Counted from the stretch's first letter, positions 18,414-28,732 are shown. The stretch is DNA of 34,796 bases from Caulochytrium protostelioides (GCA_003615045.1 ML014303.1:1-34796); one strand, 5' to 3'. Program-made: numbers and translations. Notes: generated from the letters alone by a model not told the origin.

Positions 18414-18883
18414 GTGCTCGCGAACGCCGCCTTATCCCTGTCTTTGTTGTGACGGGATGGGCGATGCATGAAGTCGATCGGGAATCGGTCCTCTTCGGCA
18501 TTTCGCCTTGGGACCTGGAGGGATGGCCTTAATTCTATCTTGATACAGTATGCAGTGGAGCGCAAAATATGAACTTGCGACGGCACGGTTGAAAGCGGCC
18601 ACATTGTCACCCGAATGTATCGGCATTTTTCTTTGTCAAGCCTGCGGTTGTGCCGTCCTCGGATGAGGGGGAATGTGTGTATCACTTACAAGTGGGGAAG
18701 CCGAGAGGCATGAATGTCTCATCACATTGTCCGACACGAGCTCGCCCACCCAAACGGCCTCATGGAGCGTCGGGGTGACATTTCAGCCTCCGACTGCTGA
18801 TCTAGAAGATATTTAAAAGAGGCAATATCAAGATTTTGTCATACCAGATGCAAAATAGTAGGAGGCTTTGCTAGCCGCGCGGC

Positions 18884-19018
18884 ATGCATACTTTCCCCTA
18901 CTCGGGCCGCGCCTGCCGCATCAGCTTGGGGATGCTGAGTCGTCAACTAGCCACTGTCGCTGCGGTTGCCGGATCAATCGGCGTCATGGCAGACGTCGGT
19001 GCCGATGGACGATGGTAG
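18884..19018 (+). CDS. Tiny signal-peptide-like frame, possibly a relic
   Basis: A 44-codon frame from ATG 18884 lies about 65 bases after TATTTAAAAG (18810-18819). It contains MLSRQLATVAAVAGSIGVM, which resembles a signal peptide or presequence, and stops soon after. It could be the first part of a decayed or spliced secreted-protein gene, or chance. I see no clear continuation. Confidence 0.15.
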   Translation: MHTFPYSGRACRISLGMLSRQLATVAAVAGSIGVMADVGADGRW

Positions 19019-19468
19019 TATCATGTCGAAGCTTTCAGAGCGAGTCCTTGAGAGCGCTCGGATGTCGCCTGATCGATGATGGCCTGCGCTCATATCGATC
19101 CGGCAACTGGCCGGCAGCACTCCCTGCGACCAGAAGAGGCTCCGAGACGACCGGAAGCGCGATGCTCTCCGACAGCAACAGCACCAGCATCACAACAACA
19201 ACACGGCGTTCGTCTGCATCTCGTCTATGATGGCGTCGACGGGGTCGTCATACGGCGCTTAGCAGCCCTGCGCCACGTCATAGCGCCCACGAACGGCGCG
19301 GCCCTGCTCGTCTGGGTCCTGCCGGCCTTGCCGGTTCATCAGTCACTACAGCGACGTCGGCGTTCTATCATTGTTCGCGAAGCAGAAGCACTCCCGAGCG
19401 GATCCGATGGCGGTTAAATCATGTATTTTACGGGACCCAGTGGCCATCGGAATTCAACACGTGCTTAA

Positions 19469-19495
19469 GATCTGTGGCCCCCATGGCCACAGATC
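19469..19495. repeat. Perfect inverted repeat (11-bp arms, 5-base loop)
   Basis: Arms GATCTGTGGCC (19469-19479) and GGCCACAGATC (19485-19495) flank CCCAT. It would form a stable hairpin in DNA or RNA. No gene overlaps it. Confidence 0.9.
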
Positions 19496-20038
19496 ACGGC
19501 CATCGCGCCAATCGTTCGAAATCGGCGGTCTCCGCCGCGAGTCTCTCGCTTTCGTGCGCCCCGACCCGACGGCTGGCCAATATGGTACCACCGGCCTGGA
19601 AGGGGGCCGTCCTCACGAGGCGTCATTTCATCAATCAGGGGGCTCGAAGCATGCCATGACCCACCCGCGGTAAACAGAAGACATATCAGAATGAAACTCC
19701 GCTTTCCGCAGACGCCGACGCCGACGCCGATCGCTGTATCCCTCGCGATCCTTCCCGCCTTCAGCACTTTGCGGGCGGCGCTGATGACATCCATTTCGTG
19801 TCACCGGAGCGACCAGAGCGATCCTGTTCGGTGATCCTGTTCCTCCGACACCCACCCTTCGCCACTGAACGGCTGCGCTTGACCCTGACGGAGTTGGGTG
19901 AAACGCGTGTGACGCAGCGGCACCGGTCGGTAGGTGTGACACCGGCTCTCTATCCACTGGGATGTTATGACTTCACCGACGCGCGTATACAAGTCTTCTG
20001 ATGGCGGCAGAACGATGTCTTGGCCGAACATCTGCCGC

Positions 20039-20045
20039 TATATAG
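20039..20045 (+). promoter_or_regulatory. TATA-like box of the GT31-like gene
   Basis: TATATAG lies about 295 bases upstream of the ATG at 20334. It is the nearest TATA-like element and would imply a leader of about 260 bases. Confidence 0.35.
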
Positions 20046-20333
20046 AGCTGACTGGTAGGGCATCTGGGGGAGCCCCAACGGTGCGCTACCTGATCACCAC
20101 GATCTCTGACGAGCGACGTCGTGTTTGGTCTTCCCGGGCCCACAAACACCAAGAAGGGTGCCCAGACAAATGGTGACCACCTCGCCATCGCAGGTTCCCG
20201 TCTCGATCACCGTCCAGCACCGCTGACGCTGACCGTCGTCCACGTAGCGTACCTTTTTCACGCGATTCGGTTGCCGGCTAGCGCTCGCCTGTGTGACGTG
20301 CCGCCCTGGTCTCTGCCCATCCGCGGTATCATC

Positions 20334-22307
20334 ATGACGTTCTTGACGCACCGTTCGTCGGCATCGCTGGCGCTTCCGCTCGCCCATGAGCCGGAGCCGA
20401 GTCATCATGCGCCATCGGGGCCTTACCACGCAAAAAAGGAGCGCCGCTCGCGGTGGTCCACTGCCGCCCGGCAGTGCTGCGTAGCCCATCGCCGGATCCG
20501 CTTCGCACTCGCCTCGTTCGCGCTGCTTCTCATGATGGTGCTCTACACTGCGTGGCATCGCATCGATGCGCACGAGCCCCATGAAGCGGTGTCGCCGTTT
20601 CCGTCGGCCCTGTTCCCCTGCGCCGGCGAGGCGGGCAGCATCGAGGCCTGCCTGGGCCTCCAACTCGCATGGGCCGCCGAGGCCGGCGACTGTCTCGACG
20701 ACGACTGTGCCTTCCCGGATCCGTTCGGCTATCCTGCGCAGCTATCCGACGGCCGTATGCACGACCGTTTGTTCCCGAGCAACGACGGCCTGGATGGGCC
20801 CGCCGCGCCCACACAGGGACGCCCGGGCTGGAGCATAGGGTCAACGCCGCGCACAGGATCCAGCACCGTGCCGCGCTCGTGGCCACCAGAGCCCGTCAGC
20901 CCGGCGATGGCTGCAGACGGGCACTACGAGGACGCGGTCAAGTCCGCAACGACGGCACTACGTCAGGCTGTCGCAGGAACGTCGCGCCTTGCAACGGAGC
21001 CGCCCGAAGGGGGGTTCGCCTTGGCGCCGGCACCGGCTCGCGCCGCGCCGCCCTTGGTGCTCGTCGGCATCACGTCTTTCCCATCGCACGTCGTTCGGCG
21101 GTCCATCATTCGAGAGGCCTACCATTTGTCGCGCCCCCGCGATGTGTCCTTGCGCTTCCTCTTATGCGCGCCGGCGGTCTCTGCCGACGCCGAGACGACG
21201 GTGATATCTGCGATGCCGCCCATGACGCCGCCGCCCACCTCGGAGGCCGATGCGTTGCGGTATGAGTCGCTGGCACACGGAGATCTGGTCTTACTGGACT
21301 GCGAGCGTGACGGCGGACTCCTGCAGGCCTTTTGGCGGGCCGGTCCCGCGCAGAAACTGCCGCTGACGCCGCTCGTCATGAAAGCGACCGATACGACGTT
21401 TATCGATTTCCGCGCCTTGTCCCTCTTCGTCGCGGACCGCGTGGCGCCGCATCCCCACCAAGCGATGCGCGACAGCCCGTATCCGGTGCCCGATGCCTGG
21501 CCCCGCGTCGACGATAGCGACAGCGACGCCACACCTGCCAGGGAGCATGCCGACGCCGACGCCGACGATCATTTGCGGCCATCAGTGCCGATGCCCCGCC
21601 CTCGCGGCATGGAGATCCTCTTCAACCACGACCAGGGCCACGATGTGTATATCGTGTCGCGCGACGTGGTCAACGCGCTCGTCACAGCATGGACCACGCG
21701 CGGTCCTGCTGTCGTTTTCTCGCTGGCCGAGGAGGAGGCGTGGGTGGCCGATTGGATGCGCAGCGCCCCGGTCGTGCGCCATCGCGTGCTAGCGCCGGGT
21801 GCCCTGCATGCTGCGATGGCCGATCGGCTGTCGGCGCCCGCGGAGGCATCCGTCGCCAACGATCTTGCCCCGCCAGCTGGGCGCCCTACTGAACACCCTA
21901 CCGAGTATCCAGTTGAGCATCCGGCTGAAGATCTTCATCGGGGTCTCGACTATGAATCAGGACAGGCTGCTCACCCGCCTTCTGCTGGCGATCATGACCG
22001 CGACCACGAATCTGGCTATGATCACGAATTGGACCCCGAGCACGACGACCACGCGTCTGAGCACGATCATCACCGTGCGGGTGGCGCGAAAGATCACGAG
22101 GACGGCGAGCCGATCGTCATCCTCGGCGTGGCGGACAATGACGCTTTTCTGCGGTGGACGGCGCGGCCGCGAGGCAATCTGGGCGCGACGGCGGCGGTAC
22201 CGCAGAATTGGTCGGCCACGTGGGAGGAAGCCTCGCTCTCCGGGACCGCGATCGGTCGCCGCACGCCGCGACGGATGATGGATCATGCTGGGATCGCAAC
22301 GATCTGA
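20334..22307 (+). CDS. Type II membrane protein, probable divergent GT31 glycosyltransferase
   Basis: A 657-residue protein from ATG 20334 (A at -3). A basic N-terminus (KKERRSR, HRRIR) precedes one membrane span at residues about 55-74 (FALASFALLLMMVLYTAW). This gives the type II topology of Golgi glycosyltransferases. The lumenal part has GT31-like landmarks in order: VGITSFPSHVVRRSIIREAY (about 240-262), RFLLCAP, an E-x-L-x-H-G-D-L-V-LLDC segment, TPLVMKATDTTFIDFRAL (about 345-362), and DVYIVSRDVVNAL followed by the acidic SLAEEEAWVADWM. In GT31 enzymes these correspond to the R-x-x-I-R-x-T-W motif, the metal-binding DDD site and the E-D-V site. Here DDD reads as T-D-T, so activity is uncertain. 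A His/Asp-rich stretch (DHELDPEHDDHASEHDHH, about 565-585) precedes a short conserved-looking tail (PIVILGVADNDAFL). Family assignment is by pattern only. Confidence 0.7.
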   Translation: MTFLTHRSSASLALPLAHEPEPSHHAPSGPYHAKKERRSRWSTAARQCCVAHRRIRFALASFALLLMMVLYTAWHRIDAHEPHEAVSPFPSALFPCAGEAGSIEACLGLQLAWAAEAGDCLDDDCAFPDPFGYPAQLSDGRMHDRLFPSNDGLDGPAAPTQGRPGWSIGSTPRTGSSTVPRSWPPEPVSPAMAADGHYEDAVKSATTALRQAVAGTSRLATEPPEGGFALAPAPARAAPPLVLVGITSFPSHVVRRSIIREAYHLSRPRDVSLRFLLCAPAVSADAETTVISAMPPMTPPPTSEADALRYESLAHGDLVLLDCERDGGLLQAFWRAGPAQKLPLTPLVMKATDTTFIDFRALSLFVADRVAPHPHQAMRDSPYPVPDAWPRVDDSDSDATPAREHADADADDHLRPSVPMPRPRGMEILFNHDQGHDVYIVSRDVVNALVTAWTTRGPAVVFSLAEEEAWVADWMRSAPVVRHRVLAPGALHAAMADRLSAPAEASVANDLAPPAGRPTEHPTEYPVEHPAEDLHRGLDYESGQAAHPPSAGDHDRDHESGYDHELDPEHDDHASEHDHHRAGGAKDHEDGEPIVILGVADNDAFLRWTARPRGNLGATAAVPQNWSATWEEASLSGTAIGRRTPRRMMDHAGIATI

Positions 22308-22466
22308 CAACACTTCATAAAAGGTTCAAAAAAACACGCGCGTTGTGGGGTAGATGAGTCTTAGAAAACTCGTTGCCCGCCATGCTTGGGTCCGCTCCCC
22401 TACCTCCATCTCATAGACAGACGACGCGTGCAGCTGCAGAAAGAAGTATCTCGGCGGCAAACAAGA

Positions 22467-22472
22467 ATAAAC
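22467..22472 (+). terminator. Possible polyadenylation signal
   Basis: AATAAA lies 160 bases after the stop of the GT31-like gene, in an A-rich context, before the convergent adenylate kinase gene. Confidence 0.3.
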
Positions 22473-22575
22473 AGAAGATGTATCATACAAACGAAATAAG
22501 AGTGAAAACAAAAAAGAAAGAGAAAACGCATAGAGTTCACATCAGGACCAACCGACGTCATGGCCGACATCGCGG

Positions 22576-23538
22576 CTATCCTTGCACAGCGGCTTCGACG
22601 ACCGGCATGGCCGACAGGGTGTCGGGAATGCCCCGTTGTACGCGCGCCTCTTCCAGCAGCATGAGCAGCTTGGGGAACAGCTCAGCCGACGTGTTGCCTC
22701 GGATGGTGCGCAGCACCCCACGTTCTCGGTAGTGTTCAAGTAAGGGTTCGGCATGCCGGTGGTAGACCTCGAGGCGCTGTCGGAAGGCGTCGACGTTGTC
22801 GTCGGGCCGCTTGACGAGCGGCTCGCCGGTCACGTCGTCGACCCCGGGCCGCGCCGGCGGGTTAAAGTTGAGGTTGTAGGTGCGCCCCGAGGCCGGATGG
22901 ATCCACCGGTCCATGATTCGGGCGAGGATGATGGACTCGGGCACGACGAGATTAATGACCAGATCGAGGGGCTGACGGATCTGCGCGAGGTAGGCATCAA
23001 GCATGCGCGACTGCGCCACTGTGCGCGGGAAGCCGTCCAGCATCCAGTGCGCATCGGCCATGTCCGCGAGCCGCGCGAGAATGAGGTCGGCGACGACGGT
23101 GTCTGGGACCAGTGCGCCGGCGGCCATGAGCGCCGCCACGTCGTGGCCGACCGGCGTCCGCGCCTCGATCTCTTGCCGCAGCAGATCGCCCGACGCGATC
23201 GTCACCAGGTTGAACGCGGCTGCAGCGCGCTTGGAGAGCGTGCCCTTTCCGGCGCCGGGCGGGCCTTCGATGAGCATGCGCAACCCGATGCCGCCGGCCG
23301 TCGACGAGGCCGCGCCGATGGCCGTCCCGACGGGATCACCAGGCGCGAGCCGCACCGTCGAAAAACACGACGAGGTGCCGAAGCCGCGGAGCCGGCTCGG
23401 CGAGATCGCACTGTTGGTGTCGGCGCTGACCCTGAAGCCGGGTGCCGCACGGGCCGCCGTCGACATCAACGACGGCCACGACGACCGCGCTACGGGCATC
23501 GCGGAAAGCGCCCGAAAGCCGCCGAAATGGCGGGGCAT
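22576..23538 (-). CDS. ADK2: Mitochondrial adenylate kinase, GTP:AMP phosphotransferase type (AK3/Adk2)
   Basis: A 320-residue protein whose kinase domain starts near residue 85. The P-loop GPPGAGKGT is at about 91-99. It is followed by the NMP-binding segment (SGDLLRQEI), the strictly conserved DGFPRTVAQ and a long LID (RWIHPASGRTYNLNFNPPA, then DDVTGEPLVKRPDDN). The wording of the LID (RWIHP, YNLNFNPP) is closer to mitochondrial AK3/Adk2, which uses GTP or ITP with AMP, than to cytosolic Adk1. The first about 84 residues are rich in Ser, Ala and Arg and poor in acidic residues (SAMPVARSSWPSLMSTAARA), as expected for a matrix-targeting presequence. The ATG at 23536-23538 has A at -3; Met14 is an alternative start. 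It is transcribed convergently with the GT31-like gene. Confidence 0.95.
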   Translation of the reverse strand: MPRHFGGFRALSAMPVARSSWPSLMSTAARAAPGFRVSADTNSAISPSRLRGFGTSSCFSTVRLAPGDPVGTAIGAASSTAGGIGLRMLIEGPPGAGKGTLSKRAAAAFNLVTIASGDLLRQEIEARTPVGHDVAALMAAGALVPDTVVADLILARLADMADAHWMLDGFPRTVAQSRMLDAYLAQIRQPLDLVINLVVPESIILARIMDRWIHPASGRTYNLNFNPPARPGVDDVTGEPLVKRPDDNVDAFRQRLEVYHRHAEPLLEHYRERGVLRTIRGNTSAELFPKLLMLLEEARVQRGIPDTLSAMPVVEAAVQG

Positions 23539-24632
23539 ACTGCCGTCGGCGTTTTCAGAGCGGCGGGCGTGGACGGACGTGATACAGGCGTCGACAGCCG
23601 CAGACGTGGTGCCCGTCGATCACGAGGGCACGGGCGGCGACTGCGACCGCTGCAGTCGTCGCCAGCAGAAGCGCGAGGCGATGGCGGGATCGAAGCAGAA
23701 CCTCGCACGTGGGTTCGACATAAGGAGAGGGTGGGTTAAGGGAAATCGGTTGGTTCAAGCAGGTTGCCCGCGAAGCAAATCATACCGATAACGACGTCGC
23801 TGCATCCGTGCCTCTGCCGTCGATGTGTCAAGCACTACCGCTCTGCTCGGGAAGCTCGAGCCCTTTTGTTTCGCAAACACCACCAATTGACATGACCAGC
23901 CGGGACGGCGCGGAGAGGAAAGGGGCTTGTGGAGAGCGCAGACCCCCTACGGGGTGGCGAAGCCCCTTTCCTCCACTGCTTGCTGCAGGCGACCCCAGGG
24001 CGCACCACTCCTCCGCAGTGTGTTCGTTAATGTGCAAGGCACCATCGCATCACCCAACACGATCACGACGCGCACGACAACCACCACCAGCCGGTCGTCC
24101 CCACAACACAAAACGATGACAGGTAAATAGATAGAAAATAGAGAGAGTTCAATGGACGCTCAGACGAGTGAGAGGAGGAGACGTGGAAGAGCCCGAGAGG
24201 CAAGTCGGTGTGCCATTGGCCCGTCATGGTCCAACAGCGAAATACGCATGCGGGCCACATGCGAGATTCAGAGTCATGACTTCTGGGCCGGATTTTAACA
24301 GATTCGAGAGTGACCCTGAAAAAAAAAAGTTATAAAAGGATGCGTCGCCAGGCGTAGAACGCGGTGAACGAAAGACCGTTTTCACAAAGGTCTTCATCGA
24401 TGGCCGAACGCGGCATGCATGTTCATCCAAGAGCGACGGTGCTATCAAGCATGCGACACAGAAGGCACTCGACCATGGCACGATCTATGAGCATGATATC
24501 GCGACGAGGCATGGTCCCCGGGCAATCCCGGGCCAGCGGAGGGCCAGCAGAGCAAGCGGCACTGGCCAACTGCGCTGATGTCATGGCGGCCATGGCGGGA
24601 GGCTGCAGCGCCACCGGGGGCGATGAGGCGGC
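23539..24632. other. Intergenic region between adenylate kinase and mL54
   Basis: About 1.1 kb. Next to the kinase it is probably its promoter. On the plus strand TATAAAAG (24331-24338) is followed by a 78-codon frame from ATG 24400 (MAERGMHVHPRATVLSSMRH) that ends at 24636, overlapping the mL54 stop in antisense. That frame is Met/Ala-rich and unlike any known protein, so I do not call it as a gene. Confidence 0.45.
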
Positions 24633-25082
24633 CTAGCCCAGCGTTTTCTTGAGGGCATTGGTCTTGATCTTCATTTGCGACTGGTGACGCATGTAGCTGC
24701 GGCTGTACCGGTTGGCGGCGACCGAGTAGTCAGGCTTGGGCTCGAACAAGAGCCACAGCCACGCGGGGTACTGGTCATCGGCCAGCGCGACCGGATCGCT
24801 GCCATCCTTGAGCACATTGAGGCCCTTCATGACGGTGCCTTCGGTGAGAATAGACGGCTGTGGCGGCGCGCACAGCGTGTTCCAGTCGGCCTCGGTCATC
24901 AGGGCCGGGTCCTTCTCGGCGATCTGGCGCAGCAATGTCTTCTCTGACGCCGGGGCCGCTGCGTCTGTCACCGCAGCCTTCGCCGCGCGTGGGGAGGCGT
25001 TCAAGCCACGGACGGCGGCCAGGCGGCTCACAGGCTGGCAAAGCACGGCGACTGCGCGCCGGGCGCAGATAAACGAGACCAT
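24633..25082 (-). CDS. MRPL37: Mitochondrial large-subunit ribosomal protein mL54 (yeast Mrpl37)
   Basis: A 149-residue protein of the mitoribosome large subunit. The diagnostic core is at the C-terminus: GTVMKGLNVLKDGSDPVAL, then the signature DDQYPAWLWLLF, then a basic tail RSYMRHQSQMKIKTNALKK. The order and spacing match mL54 (G-x-V-L-K-G-x-N, then E/D-YPEWLW). The start chosen is ATG 25080-25082 (A at -3), which gives an Arg/Ala-rich mitochondrial presequence (MVSFICARRAVAVLCQPVSR). The frame is open further upstream without a better ATG. Residues about 37-70 (SPRAAKAAVTDAAAPASEK) look like a flexible post-presequence linker. Confidence 0.9.
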   Translation of the reverse strand: MVSFICARRAVAVLCQPVSRLAAVRGLNASPRAAKAAVTDAAAPASEKTLLRQIAEKDPALMTEADWNTLCAPPQPSILTEGTVMKGLNVLKDGSDPVALADDQYPAWLWLLFEPKPDYSVAANRYSRSYMRHQSQMKIKTNALKKTLG

Positions 25083-26211
25083 TCTCAAGCAGAACAGAGA
25101 AGGATAGGTCGCTGCTTCGGCACCGGGGGAAGAAATAAGTTGAAGATGGCAAGCAGCGAGGGTGGGTCGGGCGGACGCCGTGGTCGTCCTCGGCGTCGTC
25201 CTCGACGGCGACAGCGGTGGCGGAAGAGGCAGAAGAAGCTGCAGCGGTGACACGAGACGCTCCGCGTCAAGCAGAAAGACGATGAGGCGGCCCGAAACAC
25301 AGAGCCTGGGGGAAGAGCAGCACGACGTCGGAAACGGCTCACGGCCCGTGCAGTGGATCAAGACGGCAGCGCACGCTCGGCGGAAGCCGGGTCAAGAGCG
25401 GCGAGATGGGCGGGGAAGGACGCGGGGAAGCCCTTCTTTTCTCTCGGCCGCTCGCCTTCGCGACGACCCCAGTTGCCGGTGGCCGCCTCGCGTCCTATAC
25501 ACGAGCTTCGGGCGCTCCGGGTATGGCGCATAGCATGAAGGCGTGGGGCTCGCGACAGGGGTCGAGCAGGCGGCGGTGGCGCTGTGGCGTCTGCTCGGGA
25601 GACCGCGGAAGGGGCGAGCGGCATCGCTGATTGCTCGGGACGTGTCGGGGTTCGCGGGGCCAAGCCCAGTCGGCGAAGGCGTGGCCCCAGCAACACGAGC
25701 GGGGCAGAAAGAAAAAGAAAAGTCAAGTACTCATCAGTCCTTGTCTGGGCTTTTCCCTCGCGGCATTCCCCATCCAGAACATCATCGTGATCGGCAAGAC
25801 TTCAGTTGGACTTTCAAGCGGACGCAGCAGGACGCTGTCTTTCCGCCACTCGCTGCAATGCTAAAACTAGGTCATGACAGCGTTGTATTTGTTTGTTTTT
25901 CCCTCGTACATGCGGGACGGAAGCGGAAGCCCATATTGTCATGGATGCATCAGACATGACTGTTGCATCCGCGATGTAGAGCTCTGCAGTATTTAAACTC
26001 AAAGAATGCTGCAGAAGATGACACAGGAAGGCAGTCTGGGAAGTCACGGTATTCAATGGAATCACGACCAGTAGCACTCGCAAACTTCTACCACGAGCTA
26101 CCCGTACCCCCAACAACCACATCTCCTTTCTACCATCTGCCTGAATGACGTAGCACTCATTAACCCATCGCTTTGACCACCCTTTACAGCAGCTTGACAT
26201 CCATTGACATC
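25083..26211. other. Divergent promoter region of mL54 and the eight-cysteine surface protein
   Basis: About 1.1 kb between divergently transcribed genes. TATTTAA at 25990-25996 is a possible TATA element for the downstream secreted protein, about 220 bases before its ATG. No other gene is recognised. Confidence 0.45.
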
Positions 26212-26793
26212 ATGAAGTCTCAGGTCATCATCGCCGCCTTCGCGGCTAGCGTGGCCTCGACTGTCCTTGCCATCGAAGTCCCGGAGAACTGCCCGAGCGC
26301 GCCGACCTTCAACCTCTGCGTATCCAACGAGCTGGGGGCTGACCACGAGACGCCCGAGGCGGCATGCGCACCGAAGCAAAACAACCAAACCGAGTGGTTC
26401 CATTGTCTCTGCAACAAGTACCGAGCTGTATCATACTGCTATGCCAACTTCTGCGGCGCCGAGACCCTCGCAGCCCAGTTTCTCGGAGGCGCCCAGCAGT
26501 ACTGCGCCGCCGCCAACGCGGCCAAGGGCCCGGCCGAGGTGGACGGCACCACGGCCGCCGCCGCAGACGCGTCCGAGAATGGCGAGATCGCGGGAACGAC
26601 CGAGCCGAACGACCATGATGGGATCGCTATGGCGAGCACGACAGGGGCCGCCGGAGCGACTACGGCGCCCAGCCTGGCGACCACCAACGGGTCAGCGGCC
26701 AAGAGCAGCGCCGCCACCACGTACCAATACCTCGAAAAGGGCATGGTGCCCCTGGTCATGGCGCTGGTCGGCGCGGTGGGCTTGGCGTTGTAG
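26212..26793 (+). CDS. Small secreted eight-cysteine protein with GPI-type tail
   Basis: A 193-residue protein from ATG 26212 (A at -3). Residues 1-20 are a signal peptide (MKSQVIIAAFAASVASTVLA). The mature N-terminal domain has eight cysteines, at 27, 36, 52, 65, 67, 76, 81 and 98, enough for four disulfides, plus an N-glycosylation sequon at Asn58 (NQT). Residues about 103-170 are Ala/Thr/Ser-rich, probably an O-glycosylated stalk. The C-terminus (GMVPLVMALVGAVGLAL) is a hydrophobic GPI-attachment signal. Eight cysteines with a GPI tail recall fungal CFEM surface proteins, but the spacing (C-x-C at 65-67) does not clearly fit CFEM, so I leave the family open. It is likely a wall or plasma-membrane surface protein. 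Confidence 0.8.
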   Translation: MKSQVIIAAFAASVASTVLAIEVPENCPSAPTFNLCVSNELGADHETPEAACAPKQNNQTEWFHCLCNKYRAVSYCYANFCGAETLAAQFLGGAQQYCAAANAAKGPAEVDGTTAAAADASENGEIAGTTEPNDHDGIAMASTTGAAGATTAPSLATTNGSAAKSSAATTYQYLEKGMVPLVMALVGAVGLAL

Positions 26794-28732
26794 CAGAGCT
26801 TCCCTCGCCAATCAGCCGGGTTGCTTCCTCCATTTCCCGGCTCCCTATCATCCCTTTTTTCCCGCTCTAAAGCTCCTTTCAATAGACGCATTGGATAAAT
26901 CACGGCGAGGCAGTGGCATATGCAGTCAACCCGCGTGACGCCGGCGCACGATCGGGCCGTGTCACGGTGCTGTCTGGCCAGACGCGCCCAGCCCCCGGTC
27001 TCCCGGGCCCGGACGGTATGCTGACGGTATGCAACCGCATCGATATCGATCAAACGCATGCGCCGTCGTTCCTGTGGAGACGATTGATTTACCAACCGGT
27101 AAAGGGTGCTCCCTACTCGGGCGCATGATGCGCTAACGGTCGCCGGCGATCTGCGACCCGACGCGGCGGAGGCGGCGGCTCGGCCGGGTCGCGGCCATCC
27201 GGCGAGCGGTGGTTTGGCCCCCTTGGACCCCATGGCGCCGTGATCAGTCGCAGCGGAGAGAGAAAGAACTCAGGCCTCAGCGCCCCGACCGCCGAGGAAC
27301 ACCGGTGGGCCTTCGATTCGAGGTCCGACGCCGGTCTGTTGTGACGCCCCGGTTCCGACAGAACGCAGATGCCGAGCCGAGAAATGGCCGGCATCATCGG
27401 CGGAGATACACCGATCAATGCGATCCGAGCGGGTTGTTGGGCCGGGTGATCGCGTCTTTCTAAAGTGGATACGCCACCGCCCGAAAGCCCGCCCCCGACA
27501 CCCGATGGCCACGGTAAGCGTCCTCATGCGATCCTGCTCAGCCGCTGGGGAGCAACGGTGGAACGCCTAGTGGTGGAGGCGGTTGCTAGTCACAACAACG
27601 TGCCGACAAGCACGGAGGACGAGAGACGGTCCGCGAGCTAATGAGGAACATTTCCTCACACATGCGTTGACAAAAAAAAAAACGATCACATAAATAAATG
27701 GATGCCATCATAATATCGCCATGAAAATTGCAAAGATCGCGCAATCGAGTCGGTTGGGCATGTGAGGCATGTTCGTCACTGCACGATCAGGCATGCCCTC
27801 TGTGCCTGGGATATGCGGCCGGCCGATCTTTCTACCTGATGCAACATGGGGCACACGGGGACCGCCTGAGCCAATCGGCTAGCCAGCGGAAGGCGGCGGC
27901 GGTCTAAAAACGAAACTCCGCTAAACGATCTGCAGATAAGACGGATACGGCGGAAATCGCTACCGCGCACTGCCCAACCCCGACGATCCCATAGGGGAGG
28001 GAGACCCTCAGGGAGCTGAGTTAGCGGCCGGCGTTCATGAATGAACCATGTTTTGGCCTTCTTATTCCCGTCGTGCGATCAGCCTGCATGCTTGGACCCA
28101 GCTGCTCTAACGGTCAGGATATGAGTCAGGGGGTGCTTTTACGATGCCGCCGTGAGGGGCAATCGTCCTTTGATACCAGTTGAGGGCCCGTGATGACGGT
28201 CGATGGGTGAACCGTCAACAACACAGGTGACACGGTGGCCATAATTCCGCACACTTCTCACCCGCGCTGAAAGCCTCTCCGCTCCCAGTTGGCGAGAACA
28301 TGCAATAGCTAGGGCAACACCTCGCTTTTTAGTCGCGGTTATCAGGTTTCTTTTTTTTGGCTTCGTTAACTTCTCCGTGATGCTATACCATACAACAATA
28401 GATGTTGTCGATAATGTCCTTCGCATGCATCAGCGCCACGTCTGATTGCCTACTCCGCACCGACACGCGTTCACCGTGAAACATTGACCAATAGACTCAA
28501 CTACGCGATCTGACTCGGTTAGTCTCAGCTAACCGCTCTGCGTCACACGAGACGCGACACTCCTCTGGAAGCCTTGCAGTGCTGCCGATCTCTTTTCCGT
28601 TCATTTATATTGAGCTTCATTCGTGCTCTGACGGTGCCGGTCGTACCGATCTTATGTCGCAACCCTTCCTTATATATCAATCTTTGTCCCCACGTAGCCC
28701 GAACCGTGCTGTCACGAAGCGTTATCTAGACA
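26794..28732. other. Gene-poor stretch upstream of CDC14
   Basis: About 1.9 kb with no recognisable gene. A poly-A run (27669-27681) starts an A/T-rich segment. A 95-codon minus-strand frame (28139-28426, ATG start, MRRTLSTTSIVVWYS) is the longest ATG-initiated one; it has no recognised motif and is probably chance. Confidence 0.45.

Larger units (their letters stand above)
18414..20333. other. Intergenic region between the flavin protein and the GT31-like gene
   Basis: About 1.9 kb without a convincing gene. It contains the flavin protein 3' region, an A/T-rich promoter-like segment near 18800-18860, one tiny signal-peptide-like frame, a perfect inverted repeat at 19469-19495, and the probable promoter and leader of the next gene from 20039 on. 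Confidence 0.5.

Noticed and set aside
20121-20333. Upstream extension of the GT31-like protein
   Set aside because: It begins with GTG and contains no ATG before 20334; eukaryotic initiation there is unlikely.
22753-23739. 328-codon frame opposite adenylate kinase
   Set aside because: Antisense shadow of a clearly recognised gene.
24400-24636. 78-codon Met/Ala-rich frame after a TATAAAAG
   Set aside because: No family resemblance, overlaps the mL54 3' end in antisense, and frequent Met codons reflect CATG-rich DNA; left only as a note.
27290-27345. Possible tRNA T-arm (TTCGATTCGAGG)
   Set aside because: No matching acceptor, D-arm or anticodon arm at the right spacing on either strand.
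28139-28426. 95-codon minus-strand frame with ATG start
   Set aside because: No motif, signal or membrane segment; isolated in an A/T-richer region and length expected by chance.
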